Assembly (NCBI RefSeq): GCF_033096005.1
Contig: NZ_AP026803.1
Location: forward strand, 1,571,876-1,635,875
Direction: 5' to 3'
DNA from: Lactobacillus xylocopicola
GTDB taxonomy: Bacteria > Bacillota > Bacilli > Lactobacillales > Lactobacillaceae
DNA length: 64,000 nucleotides
Position 1 is the first letter of the stretch, and each line of letters begins with the position of its first letter. The translations under genes were made by a program, and so were the position numbers. Below are positions 15,524 through 24,470 of the stretch, piece after piece. The notes under the pieces were generated by a model that was given only the letters and a program-made list of their open reading frames with translations, did no database searches and was not told the DNA's origin.

Positions 15524-18058
15524 CTAAGCTTTTTGATATAAGTTAAAATGTTCACGTAAATACTTTGCCGTCAAACCACTGCTTTTTTGCGAAATATCCA
15601 CAGGTGTTCCACTAGCCACAATTTGGCCGCCGTGATTGCCACCTCGAGGTCCCATGTCAATCATATAATCACTGTTAGCCATAACATCAAGATCATGCGT
15701 AATGGTGATAATCGTTGCTTCTTGATCGAGCAGTTTTTGCAAAACCTGCAACAAGGTTCTGACATCTTGGGGGTGGAGACCGACCGTTGGCTCGTCAAAG
15801 ACAAATAGGGTTCCTTTTTGTTGACGATGAATATGACTCGTTAGTTTAAGACGCTGGGCTTCACCCCCAGATAAGGCAGGTGTAGATTCGCCTAAATGTA
15901 GATAACCTAAACCCATGTCATGTAAGGTAGTGAGGGTTTTGGTGATTTTGGGTTCATTTTGAAACAGCTCTTGACCAAGTGCATCATCGACTGCATAATC
16001 AAGCACGTCAGCGATACTTAGTTCTTTCCACTTAACCTGCAGGACAGCTTGATTGTAGCGGTGGCCGCCACACAACGAACAAGTCTCGACCAGGTCGGGC
16101 AGGTATTGAATATCGAGGGCGATCACGCCACTACCACCACAGGCTGGGCAGGCCCCCTCCTTGTTATTATAAGAAAAATGAGCCGCGCGATAGTTTAATT
16201 TTTGGGCCTCCGGTTGTCGAGCGTAAAGTTTGCGCAGATTATCCATTATATCAGTATAAGTGGCTACTGTTGAACGCTGGTTTTTCCCGACTGGCGAAGA
16301 ATCAACACTAATCACATTTTTAATCCCGCCATTGTTTAGTGTTTTCACCCATTTTGGTGGTTGTTCACCTGCTTTTTGCGCTTTAAGAGCTGGTAGTAAG
16401 GAATCAAGAATCAGCGTGGTCTTGCCCGCGCCTGAAAAGCCCGTAACAGAAGTAAGACAGCCTAAGGGGATCTGCGCTTGAACTCCTTCAACATTAAAGC
16501 GCTGGGAAACTGTGAATTCAACCTTGCCCCGTTTAAAGAGTTGATCTGGCGCAACGCGCGGGCGGGCATGCAAGGGAGCAGTTCCTTGAAGATATGGTCC
16601 AATAAGTGATTTTTGGGCATGCTCAATTTGAGTTGGCATTCCCTGGGAAATAATTTGGCCACCGCGGCTACCCGAACCCGGACCAATTTCAATAATCCAA
16701 TCCGCCGCACTGATAATCGATGTTTCATGGTCGACAACCACCAGTGAATTTCCCTGGTTGACCAATTCATGAAAAACCTCAATCAAGCCAGCCACATTAT
16801 CCGGGTGAAGACCTACAGACGGCTCATCTAAGACATACAAGACGCCGGTAGTTTCAGTGCGTAAGGTACGACCCAACTGAATTCTCTGTAATTCACCGGT
16901 CGACAGGGTACTGGCTTGTCGATCCAAACTGAGATAATCTAAACCCAGTTTTAATAACGGTTTTATCTGATGGCCCAATTCGCTAGTCAAATTTTGAGCT
17001 AAAGCTTGCATATCTTTAGGTAACCAGTGCAGAATCTTTTGCAGGTACTCACCCAATTCCCCCAAGGTCAAGGCTTCCGCTTCGACAATATTCTTACCAG
17101 CAACTTGCTGCTGCCAGCGGCTAGGATCAATCCGGCGACCTTGACACCGCGGACAAGTAGTAAACTGATAAAAAGTATTAATGCGCGCCAGGCCACGTTC
17201 TGACTTAGTAGTCTTACGCGAATTTACTACCGCGTTATAGGCATTTTCATACAAAGCATCTAAGTGATAGACGCGCCCCGTGGAAGTCGGCAAGTCCACT
17301 GGGACTTTGCGTTCTTCGCCATGTAAGACAATTTCTTTTTCAGCTGGATTTAACTCTTTATAGGGAACATCCGTCCGCACGCCTAATTCCCGTGCAATCC
17401 GCCACATCCAGTTTCTTCCCGGAATTTGCCAGGTTGCAACGGCGCCACCTTCCAGGGTACGGTTTTCATCCGCAATGATTTTTTGGTCATCAAGCTGCTC
17501 TACCGTCCCCAAACCCTGACACTTCTGACATGCACCAGCGGAGTTGAAGGCAAAGTCTTCAGCACTAAAGGCATAGAATTGCACCCCGCAGGTCGGGCAA
17601 GTAATCCGCCCCATTGCAGCACCTGTCAAGTCCATTGCCTGGGCAATCTTAATCGTTGGCGGGATCCGGTGGCCATTCGGGCAGACCGGTGATCCCAACC
17701 GTGAAAAGATTAAACGCAGAATATTAAAGACTTCAGTCACCGTCCCCACAGTTGACCGTACTCCTGGCACGGCCGGTCGCTGCCGCAAGGCAAGGGCAGA
17801 AGGAATATGCCTTACCTCATCAACTTGGGCCCGTCCCACTTGACTGATTCGCCGTCTGGTATAGGCCGCGAGTGAGTCAAGATAACGCCTTGCTCCTTCA
17901 GCATAAAGAATACCCATGGCCAGACTGGACTTCCCCGAGCCGCTCAATCCTGAAATTGCCACAAACTGGTGCAACGGAACATTAACACTAATATTTTTTA
18001 AATTGTTAACTCGGCCGCCAATTACTTCAATTTTACTTGGTTGTTGCTGGTAGTCCAT
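15524..18058 (-). CDS. UvrA-like (class II) ABC ATPase
   Basis: 844 residues, about 100 shorter than housekeeping UvrA. Two ABC ATPase modules are present (SGLSGSGKSSLAMG and GFSGAGKTTLILD; signatures LSTGELQRIQLG and LSGGEAQRLKL) with zinc-type cysteine pairs (CPTC, CQKC, CPRC, CPAC/CSLC). The shortness fits the UvrA2/drug-resistance-type group that lacks the UvrB-binding region. A nucleotide-excision role is therefore doubtful; relatives are linked to resistance to DNA-binding drugs. Its ATG overlaps the stop of the upstream hydrolase (TGATG), so translation is coupled. Confidence 0.85.
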   Translation of the reverse strand: MDYQQQPSKIEVIGGRVNNLKNISVNVPLHQFVAISGLSGSGKSSLAMGILYAEGARRYLDSLAAYTRRRISQVGRAQVDEVRHIPSALALRQRPAVPGVRSTVGTVTEVFNILRLIFSRLGSPVCPNGHRIPPTIKIAQAMDLTGAAMGRITCPTCGVQFYAFSAEDFAFNSAGACQKCQGLGTVEQLDDQKIIADENRTLEGGAVATWQIPGRNWMWRIARELGVRTDVPYKELNPAEKEIVLHGEERKVPVDLPTSTGRVYHLDALYENAYNAVVNSRKTTKSERGLARINTFYQFTTCPRCQGRRIDPSRWQQQVAGKNIVEAEALTLGELGEYLQKILHWLPKDMQALAQNLTSELGHQIKPLLKLGLDYLSLDRQASTLSTGELQRIQLGRTLRTETTGVLYVLDEPSVGLHPDNVAGLIEVFHELVNQGNSLVVVDHETSIISAADWIIEIGPGSGSRGGQIISQGMPTQIEHAQKSLIGPYLQGTAPLHARPRVAPDQLFKRGKVEFTVSQRFNVEGVQAQIPLGCLTSVTGFSGAGKTTLILDSLLPALKAQKAGEQPPKWVKTLNNGGIKNVISVDSSPVGKNQRSTVATYTDIMDNLRKLYARQPEAQKLNYRAAHFSYNNKEGACPACGGSGVIALDIQYLPDLVETCSLCGGHRYNQAVLQVKWKELSIADVLDYAVDDALGQELFQNEPKITKTLTTLHDMGLGYLHLGESTPALSGGEAQRLKLTSHIHRQQKGTLFVFDEPTVGLHPQDVRTLLQVLQKLLDQEATIITITHDLDVMANSDYMIDMGPRGGNHGGQIVASGTPVDISQKSSGLTAKYLREHFNLYQKA

Positions 18059-18927
18059 CAGTGACCATCCTTTCCCTTATTAATTGGTTTTGGTGCCTTA
18101 TCAGTCTTCTTTAACAAGTATTGCCGGATTACCTGAATCACCTGCTTGTTCTGCGGTAAACTCGAATGACCGGCCTCCTTGCCAGTTACAATCATCGAGG
18201 TATAGTCCTTGACCTGATTTTGAAAGACAAACTTTCCCGCGGCGACACTTGTTTCGGGGACAATACCATCTGATTCATAGCTTTTACCACCAGAAAGCGA
18301 ATAAACTTTAAGATTTCGTGGTAAGTGCGACCGGCGTTTGATGAAATCTGCCAGCATCTGAGTATGGTTTTTAAGGTTTTTCTCCGTGAAATTATATGGG
18401 GTACCTAGGGTCATTAAAGTAGTCATGCGGGTATCAGCATCATATTGCGCATAATCATGCTCTAGCCAATAGGTCCAGATCAAGCCACCGTTAGAGTGAC
18501 CAAAAGCTCGGAAGTTATTAAAGCGATAATTTTGCATTAACGAAGCAAAAGCCACGTCAAGCCAACCCGCTTGCTTCTTGATATTAGCATAACCATCTTT
18601 ATTATTTTCGAAGCCAATAATAATAAAGGGTTCAAGGTCATTCTTACCAATCGAACCACTATAGGTCAATTTTGCTTCACGTGAAACAGTGATTTTTAAC
18701 ACACTGTGACGATTCAGTGACGTCTTATTGAGTTCTGCGATTAGTTGATTAAAGCGCTCGGTGGTAGCACTTGAGCCCGGTACCATGATAACCGGTGAAA
18801 GCAGCGACTTACTACGCTCAGCCCGCGCATTGTTATCTTTTTTCATCCAAAAAAAGCTCGGAACCGCCAGTAAAACTAATATCGTAGCCAGCAAAAGTAG
18901 CCACTTTAGATTAGGATTTTTGCGCAT
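18058..18927 (-). CDS. DUF915-type alpha/beta hydrolase, membrane-anchored
   Basis: 289 residues. Residues 8-27 are a hydrophobic signal-anchor. The rest is an alpha/beta hydrolase of the DUF915 type: VIMVPGSSATTERFNQL near 45, the nucleophile elbow FGHSNGGLIW near 140, and SDGIVPETSVAAG and AGHSSLPQN near the end supplying the Asp and His. The active site should face outside. It overlaps the PTS gene stop (TAATG) and the uvrA-like start (TGATG), so the three genes form a tight operon. The substrate is unknown. Confidence 0.85.
   Translation of the reverse strand: MRKNPNLKWLLLLATILVLLAVPSFFWMKKDNNARAERSKSLLSPVIMVPGSSATTERFNQLIAELNKTSLNRHSVLKITVSREAKLTYSGSIGKNDLEPFIIIGFENNKDGYANIKKQAGWLDVAFASLMQNYRFNNFRAFGHSNGGLIWTYWLEHDYAQYDADTRMTTLMTLGTPYNFTEKNLKNHTQMLADFIKRRSHLPRNLKVYSLSGGKSYESDGIVPETSVAAGKFVFQNQVKDYTSMIVTGKEAGHSSLPQNKQVIQVIRQYLLKKTDKAPKPINKGKDGH
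18673..18688. other. parS-like site
   Basis: TGCTTCACGTGAAACA, 15 of 16 matches, inside the DUF915 hydrolase gene. Confidence 0.55.
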
Positions 18928-20225
18928 TATTCGACCTCCTTTAGGTGGACAATTTGCAATTCGACTTTTTCATTGATTTTAATAATGGGCCATAGTAAAA
19001 GCAGATCAAGAAAAAAAAGTAGAATTGAAAACACTAATGCTGCCCAGTTACCGTTAGTAGCCAAAAATGGAATCAGCAAACCCGGCGTGCCCTTTAAAAT
19101 TGGGTACACACAGGCCGGAATGAGGTGCAAGCCAAGGGCACAGGCTGCCAAAATCACGTTAACCAGTGGCAGTAAAACACTGGGTAACAAAAACACCGGA
19201 TTGAGGATGACGGGCAAGCCAATGGCAAAGCCTGAGCCGCAACTAAAAGTGGCTGGCAATAAATTCAAACGCGCAATAGCCCTAATTTCTCGGCCACTAC
19301 GCCGCAGAAGTAGCAAGACAATGATAGCTAGAACCACACTTGTCCCACCCATTACACCATAGCTGTTAACTAGGCTACTACCTAAAAATTTGTAGGGGAC
19401 ATGCCAGGAATTGCCATGCTGCAGTGCATAAGTCAGGTTAGCCGCTGTAAAGGAATTATTAACCCGATCGGTAACCGAACTCATGGGAAAGCCAATACCC
19501 AGCCAATTAAGAAAAGTAATAATTACTAAAAGTAGCAGCACTTCTACTAAGTTGTTACTTGTTTGAATGCGGCCAACAATTTCCTTAAAACTGGCTGAAT
19601 TCAACATCTTAAGCTGTAACTCGTAGATTGCAATCCCGAGCACAATTCCAAGCACCAAAGAAACAAGGGAGGGCCACACAGCATCCCAGGCCCGCTGCTG
19701 CACCCACTTGACGTTCTCTTCTGCCACAGGCTGGTAATCTTTTCCCAGCCAATGAAAAACTTGCCCAACACAATAACCAACAATTAGCGCCAGAAAAAGT
19801 GCCTTTATTTGTAATAAACTGGCCGTAAAGGGGAGACCCGCATTCCTACCGCTACTTGATGCATAAGAACAGAAAAGCAAAATTAGCACTGCCATTAGGC
19901 CCGCCAGCGTCGAATCTTTACGGTAGATGCGGGCAGTGTAACGTGCCATAAAGTAACTAGCATAAACGCCAAAAACGCCAAAAGTAATGCCTACCATACC
20001 TTTACTGACGAAAGAACCAGCATACCAAATGTGGTCAGACATGACTTTGTCCAAGCCCAAAATATTGTAAATCATTCCGTCTGGCGAAAAAAACAAGTCA
20101 TTCAGTAATTTAAAATACGCACCAATTACCGCAATCGGCATCAGCATTACCAGCGTGCGCTGCGCAGCCCGAAAAAAGGGCGAGCGTCGTATTTCGAGCA
20201 CGATTTTAACCGCAAAATCAAACAT
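18927..20225 (-). CDS. Orphan PTS EIIC permease (lactose/cellobiose type)
   Basis: 432 residues with about ten membrane segments. SSVTDRVNNSFTAANL and NSYGVMGGTSVVLAIIVLLL near 280-315 resemble EIIC of the lactose/cellobiose family, and RTLVMLMPIAVIGAYFKLL near the start is typical. No EIIA or EIIB gene or domain is nearby, so it must use partners from elsewhere or have another job. I chose ATG 20225 (MFDFAVKIV) because AAGGG lies 9 bases upstream; the longer frame from 20249 has no ribosome site. It is first in the operon with the hydrolase and the UvrA-like ATPase. Confidence 0.8.
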   Translation of the reverse strand: MFDFAVKIVLEIRRSPFFRAAQRTLVMLMPIAVIGAYFKLLNDLFFSPDGMIYNILGLDKVMSDHIWYAGSFVSKGMVGITFGVFGVYASYFMARYTARIYRKDSTLAGLMAVLILLFCSYASSSGRNAGLPFTASLLQIKALFLALIVGYCVGQVFHWLGKDYQPVAEENVKWVQQRAWDAVWPSLVSLVLGIVLGIAIYELQLKMLNSASFKEIVGRIQTSNNLVEVLLLLVIITFLNWLGIGFPMSSVTDRVNNSFTAANLTYALQHGNSWHVPYKFLGSSLVNSYGVMGGTSVVLAIIVLLLLRRSGREIRAIARLNLLPATFSCGSGFAIGLPVILNPVFLLPSVLLPLVNVILAACALGLHLIPACVYPILKGTPGLLIPFLATNGNWAALVFSILLFFLDLLLLWPIIKINEKVELQIVHLKEVE

Positions 20226-20377
20226 TTTTTCAACCCTTACTTTAACCATGAATTAACAAATCATAATACTCCAATTATACAACTCAAGCTCCTTTAAAGA
20301 TGCTAACTAACTGTTACATTTTTCTATCATTTTAGATAAAGGTGTTATAATGAAGGTGATTTTTGAAGGGTGGAAAA

Positions 20378-20611
20378 ATGAGCAAGAAAAAAATCGAATT
20401 ATCTGAAAAAGTAACTAAGTTAGTCCAAAAGTATTTAGAAATATCTGGCGGCAACCTTGATGAGTTAACTAATGAAGCCTTGCTAACATACTTAACTGAC
20501 CACCTAAAGTCCAGTCAAATTAAAGACGCCTTGAAAGAAAGAGACGAAGCTGATGCTAATTATGCTGACAAGTTAATCCATAACGAGATTAACAACCTGA
20601 ACAAGTTTTAA
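20378..20611 (+). CDS. Small hypothetical protein
   Basis: 77 residues from ATG 20378, with GAAGGGTGG upstream. It is strongly charged and helical (KKKIELSEKVTKLVQKYLE, then KDALKERDEADANYADKL) with no membrane segment. Its size and charge resemble single-domain antitoxins or ribbon-helix-helix proteins, but no toxin gene is adjacent and I do not recognise it. A TATAAT at 20345-20350 and a terminator right after the stop show it is a complete single-gene unit. Confidence 0.7.
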   Translation: MSKKKIELSEKVTKLVQKYLEISGGNLDELTNEALLTYLTDHLKSSQIKDALKERDEADANYADKLIHNEINNLNKF

Positions 20612-20621
20612 AACTAGACAT

Positions 20622-20652
20622 AAAAAGAGCAGGATTGATCCTGCTCTTTTTT
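20622..20652. terminator. Terminator after the small hypothetical gene
   Basis: AAAAAGAGCAGGA pairs with TCCTGCTCTTTTTT over a four-base loop. It can serve both directions. Confidence 0.9.
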
Positions 20653-20672
20653 ACTAGTTAAAAATCAATTTA

Positions 20673-21380
20673 TTATTTGGTGAATTGATCACCAGCAAGT
20701 TTACGGTAAAAGTTGGCCCGCGTAGTTTGAATATATGGTGTTAACCAAATTAGTCCCAAGCCAAACGGAATCAGTGCAATAATGGTCCAGCCAATGAAGC
20801 TCAGATCCAGTTTGAATAATTCCCATTTATGGCCGGCCATTAACCGCCGACTGGCAGTAATCCCAGTTGTTGCATGAACTTCTTGACCACTTTCAACCAA
20901 GTCATTAACAATGTATGGTGTCAGTGCATAAGAATATGACTTAACTATACCAGGGATAAGTAATAGAAACGTCCACAAGTACTGGAAAAGATAGCTTAAC
21001 AGATAATTTAAAAATTCCGGGATAAAGCGATTATCAGTAAAAACGGAGAAAGTAGCTTTAAGTACCGGTAATTTCCGCCCCCTACTAAAGTTCAAAAAAG
21101 TAACGACCATGCTCAACATAAAGAAGCCGCTAAGCAGGCCTAGTCCCACATTACTCCCCAAGCGGCCGGACCAATAGCCCGGATCTAATATCTGATTTGG
21201 TGTAAAATCGTCCAAAAGCTGGCCACTGTTAAAATTCTGCAAATCTTCAATAACAGTTTTAATTTGCGGACTAAAAATAATACCATTAATCACAGTAATC
21301 AATACTCCCACAAACGCAGCCCAGCTCCAGTTACCACGCAGGTTTTCCTTGGCTTCTGCCTTTAATTCAGCTCTATTCAT
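20673..21380 (-). CDS. DUF975 family integral membrane protein
   Basis: About 235 residues from ATG 21380, with GGAG eight bases upstream. The longer open frame has no ribosome site. MNRAELKAEAKENLRGNWSW opens the protein, as in DUF975 proteins, and about six hydrophobic segments follow with LIPGIVKSYSYALTPYIVND near 150. The family is widespread in Firmicutes and has no established function. It is alone; downstream is a strong bidirectional terminator. Confidence 0.85.
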   Translation of the reverse strand: MNRAELKAEAKENLRGNWSWAAFVGVLITVINGIIFSPQIKTVIEDLQNFNSGQLLDDFTPNQILDPGYWSGRLGSNVGLGLLSGFFMLSMVVTFLNFSRGRKLPVLKATFSVFTDNRFIPEFLNYLLSYLFQYLWTFLLLIPGIVKSYSYALTPYIVNDLVESGQEVHATTGITASRRLMAGHKWELFKLDLSFIGWTIIALIPFGLGLIWLTPYIQTTRANFYRKLAGDQFTK

Positions 21381-21495
21381 AATTACTCTCCTTACTTTTT
21401 TAGCTAAATCTATCTTACGCTTACTTATCAGCCAATAGCAAAGAATATACAAAAAAAGCCTAGTTCCACCAACATCGGAACTAAGCTCACACAGT

Positions 21496-21581
21496 GTTGT
21501 GCCGCCATAAACTGACCACATATAGAAAAATCACATTTTCGCTACCGAAGAAAATGATTACTTTCGTTATGACGGCACAAC
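21496..21581. repeat. Imperfect inverted repeat element
   Basis: GTTGTGCCGCCATAA (21496-21510) and TTATGACGGCACAAC (21567-21581) pair with one mismatch across an 86-base element. Inner bases ATTTTC and GAAAAT can extend the pairing. No protein is encoded. It may be a small mobile remnant or a structured RNA at the end of the dlt transcript. Confidence 0.65.
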
Positions 21582-21659
21582 AAAATTTTAGCACTCAATA
21601 AGTTAAAAGACAAGGACTTAACCAATCATCATTACTTTATGGCTTTCTAGTTGAGCTAG

Positions 21660-22970
21660 TTAACCTATTTCACTGACTTTTTTAGCACTACTTTGCTGCC
21701 TTGCTTTTTTATGGTTCAAACTGGTTTTAAGCAGCTTTTTTTGCCATTTCTTACTATAAAAGTAATCGTTAATATTGTAGTCAACTGGTAGGTTAGGTTG
21801 GGCCATAAACGGCTTAACCGCTTGATCGACTGCCACCCAACCGCGCCAGCCTAAGTGAATGGTATCTTCCATAAAGTGTTTATCGCCGCCCCGCTTAGAC
21901 AGGTCCAAAACATGGTTGAAACCCTGACTAGCTAACTGTAACTTGATTTTGGCAACCGCTTCTTGGTACATCTTTGAAGACAAGCCCGTATACTTGGCCC
22001 ATTTATGGTTAACGGGCGGAATAATAAACAAAACATCAGTATGTTGCCGCGCAAACTGATCTAAAACTAGTTCAAAATCACTATATTCAACCGACTTAGT
22101 GTAGTTAAAGTGGCGCTGACTGCCCTTTACCTTCGCTAAAATCTTTTTATTCAATTTAGCTTTAAAGAACTTATCGTTAATGCCAAATTCATTAGAACTA
22201 GTATGACGGGCAGCTTGTCTGCTGGCTACTCGATTAAGGGCTTTGACCGAGTATTTTGCCGGCAGCCGTTTGGCTTTCTTATCAATCTTTTTAATTCGAT
22301 CACGCAATTGAAACATGCTGAAAAACTTATCTTCGTTGTTTAACATGCGTCTTTGCCCCTCGATGAAGAAGCGTTGCGTACCAGTCAATTTCTCACCAGC
22401 TGCAATTTTAGACATCCCTTGCTTAATGAAGCCTTTAACCTCCGGCATGGTCAAAAAGCGTTTGGCCGCATACCGGTTAGCTAAGTTGTCTTCCTTAATG
22501 CCTAACAAAAAGTTGCAAGCTTGTAGCGGCGAGTAGTATTGGGCAAAAGCCGCTGAATTTTGCCCTTGTTTCGTGAACCACTGCGGTGAAACTATCATAA
22601 CCGCCTTCTTATCCCGTAATTCCTCAGCCGAACCCTGCATCCCCAAAAAGTGGACTAACGACTGACTGCCGGGACCACCCAGCAAAAATGGGCGGTAATT
22701 ACGGTGATACTTTTGGGCTAGCACACTCGGATGCAGCGGATCCATGCGTGATAACTCACTCGATCCATAAAAAGGCACATATTGCTCTTTGAAGGCATCC
22801 TGCTTGACTAGCGAACCCTTAAAAATGGTCGTTGAACGGGCATTAGCCGCCTGATAGATTGCGTCTTTGGAAAAGGTCCGCTCCCACGGTAACATAAAAA
22901 TGATGACCGTAAGGATAATAGCGCAAAGAACCGGGCCAAAAATCTGCCACAGTTGGCGTTTATTGCTCAT
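21660..22970 (-). CDS. dltD: D-alanyl-lipoteichoic acid biosynthesis protein DltD
   Basis: 436 residues. An N-terminal membrane segment (residues 8-28) is followed by an extracellular SGNH-type domain: FYGSSELSRMDPLHPS is block I, HFLGMQGSAEELRDK follows, IIPPVNHKW is near 315, and MEDTIHLGWRGWVAVD holds the catalytic Asp/His. It works at the last step, moving D-alanine to teichoic acid outside the membrane. Its start overlaps the dltC 3' end by 11 bases. Confidence 0.95.
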   Translation of the reverse strand: MSNKRQLWQIFGPVLCAIILTVIIFMLPWERTFSKDAIYQAANARSTTIFKGSLVKQDAFKEQYVPFYGSSELSRMDPLHPSVLAQKYHRNYRPFLLGGPGSQSLVHFLGMQGSAEELRDKKAVMIVSPQWFTKQGQNSAAFAQYYSPLQACNFLLGIKEDNLANRYAAKRFLTMPEVKGFIKQGMSKIAAGEKLTGTQRFFIEGQRRMLNNEDKFFSMFQLRDRIKKIDKKAKRLPAKYSVKALNRVASRQAARHTSSNEFGINDKFFKAKLNKKILAKVKGSQRHFNYTKSVEYSDFELVLDQFARQHTDVLFIIPPVNHKWAKYTGLSSKMYQEAVAKIKLQLASQGFNHVLDLSKRGGDKHFMEDTIHLGWRGWVAVDQAVKPFMAQPNLPVDYNINDYFYSKKWQKKLLKTSLNHKKARQQSSAKKVSEIG

Positions 22971-23202
22971 TTTCTAAGTTTTCCACCTTTGCCACAATTT
23001 TAGCTGGGGTATCCCACTCTTCACGGTCAAATTCTGAAACCGGAACATCAATTGCAAACTTTTCCTGCAAATTAAGCAACATTTGCACGCTGGCCATTGA
23101 GTCCATCAATCCAGTAGTGAAAATGTTTTCATCCATCTTGTCCGCCAAGTCTTCACCAGTTAATTCCTGTAAAATTGCTAAAACTTCGTTTTTGATATCC
23201 AT
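22960..23202 (-). CDS. dltC: D-alanine carrier protein DltC
   Basis: 80 residues, an acyl-carrier-type four-helix protein. The phosphopantetheine serine is in GLMDSMASVQML. It is charged with D-alanine by DltA and passes it to the DltB channel. It is in the dlt operon with 29 bases before it and an overlap with dltD after it. Confidence 0.96.
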   Translation of the reverse strand: MDIKNEVLAILQELTGEDLADKMDENIFTTGLMDSMASVQMLLNLQEKFAIDVPVSEFDREEWDTPAKIVAKVENLENEQ

Positions 23203-23231
23203 GATAATAACCTCTTAATAAAAACTGTCGT

Positions 23232-24470
23232 TTACTTCCAACCAAACCAAAGTTGGCTGAGAAAGCCTGAGAAAAGCAAAAAGCTGAAACAGACCACATT
23301 GAATGTCACAAAAATTGCGAGCCCTTTGGTAAAACGATTGGATGGGATTTGGTCCCGGTGTTTCTTTTTAAATCTGATCCAGCTGTCGTTGATAATAATG
23401 GCAGAGGCATGAAACAGACCATATACAATATAATACCACGTTAGACCATGCCACAGTCCCATTACTAAGAAGAGTAATAGGTAAGCCACTTGTGACAGAT
23501 GAACCGTGTTTTTAAACCATTTTTTCTTCATTGCGAAGAAGGTAAAACGCATGTAAATGTAGTCCCGGAACCAAAAGGAAAGGGTCATGTGCCAACGATT
23601 CCAGAAGTCCTTGATATTGGGCGCAATAAAGGGCTGATTAAAGTTCATTGGCGTGTGAATGCCCATGAAGTATGAAATGGCTACCGCAAACAAGGAATAG
23701 CCTGCAAAGTCAAAGAACAAGTACATACTATAACAGTACATATAGGCAACTACCCACCAGGACAGTTTCAAATTACCATTAGCTGCTCCCGCAATCAGTG
23801 CGTACTTGGTGATTTTAGGTAGCCAATAAGTGCCAAAGAACCAACCCAGAATAAACTTATACAGGAAGCCCTGGAACAAGTATCGGGTAGCTTGCGCCAG
23901 GTCATCGACATACTGCGCACGGGTGGGCACAGCATCACAATCCTTGGCAAACCTCCGATAGCGGTCAATTGGACCAGAGGACAGGGTCGGGAAAAATAGC
24001 AGAAAACGGAGGTAAGTGCCCCAATCAAGCTCCTTAATTGCCCCATCACGCACTTCCATAATTACTTGGACGGTCTTAAAGGTAATATAAGAAATTCCTA
24101 AAAAGCCTAAAACTCCTGGAATTTTTGCGGCTGGAAAAGCAGTTTGAAACTTAACTAGGATTAAGGGAACAATCGCCAGAATTACCGCCAGGTAGAAGAC
24201 CCAGGTCTTATTCTGCCCGCTCTTGCGATAACGGAGGTAGCAATAAGCCAGTAGCAGCTGAAACAATAAATAAAGAATCAGGCTGACGCCTTGTTGCCAC
24301 TTATCCCCGTCAAAGATCAGAAATAAGAACACCAATGAAAACACCAGCTCATAGATCTTAAAGCGGCGACCATTATAGAGACCCCAAATTAACGGCAGCA
24401 GCCCTACCAGCAAGTAGATGAAGTACTGCGGATTACTATAAGGTTGTAAGTTAACGAAATTAAAATTCAC
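23232..24470 (-). CDS. dltB: D-alanyl transfer protein DltB (MBOAT)
   Basis: 412 residues with about eleven membrane segments. MBOAT signature regions are FFPTLSSGPIDRYRRF, FNQPFIAPNIKDFWNRWHMT and LVMGLWHGLTWYYIVYGLF, with the catalytic His in MGLWHG. It moves D-alanine from DltC across the membrane. Its start codon overlaps the dltA stop. Confidence 0.96.
   Translation of the reverse strand: MNFNFVNLQPYSNPQYFIYLLVGLLPLIWGLYNGRRFKIYELVFSLVFLFLIFDGDKWQQGVSLILYLLFQLLLAYCYLRYRKSGQNKTWVFYLAVILAIVPLILVKFQTAFPAAKIPGVLGFLGISYITFKTVQVIMEVRDGAIKELDWGTYLRFLLFFPTLSSGPIDRYRRFAKDCDAVPTRAQYVDDLAQATRYLFQGFLYKFILGWFFGTYWLPKITKYALIAGAANGNLKLSWWVVAYMYCYSMYLFFDFAGYSLFAVAISYFMGIHTPMNFNQPFIAPNIKDFWNRWHMTLSFWFRDYIYMRFTFFAMKKKWFKNTVHLSQVAYLLLFLVMGLWHGLTWYYIVYGLFHASAIIINDSWIRFKKKHRDQIPSNRFTKGLAIFVTFNVVCFSFLLFSGFLSQLWFGWK

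Noticed and set aside
18973-19362. 129-codon plus-strand ORF within the EIIC gene
   Set aside because: Antisense to the permease, no start signal, and biased composition.
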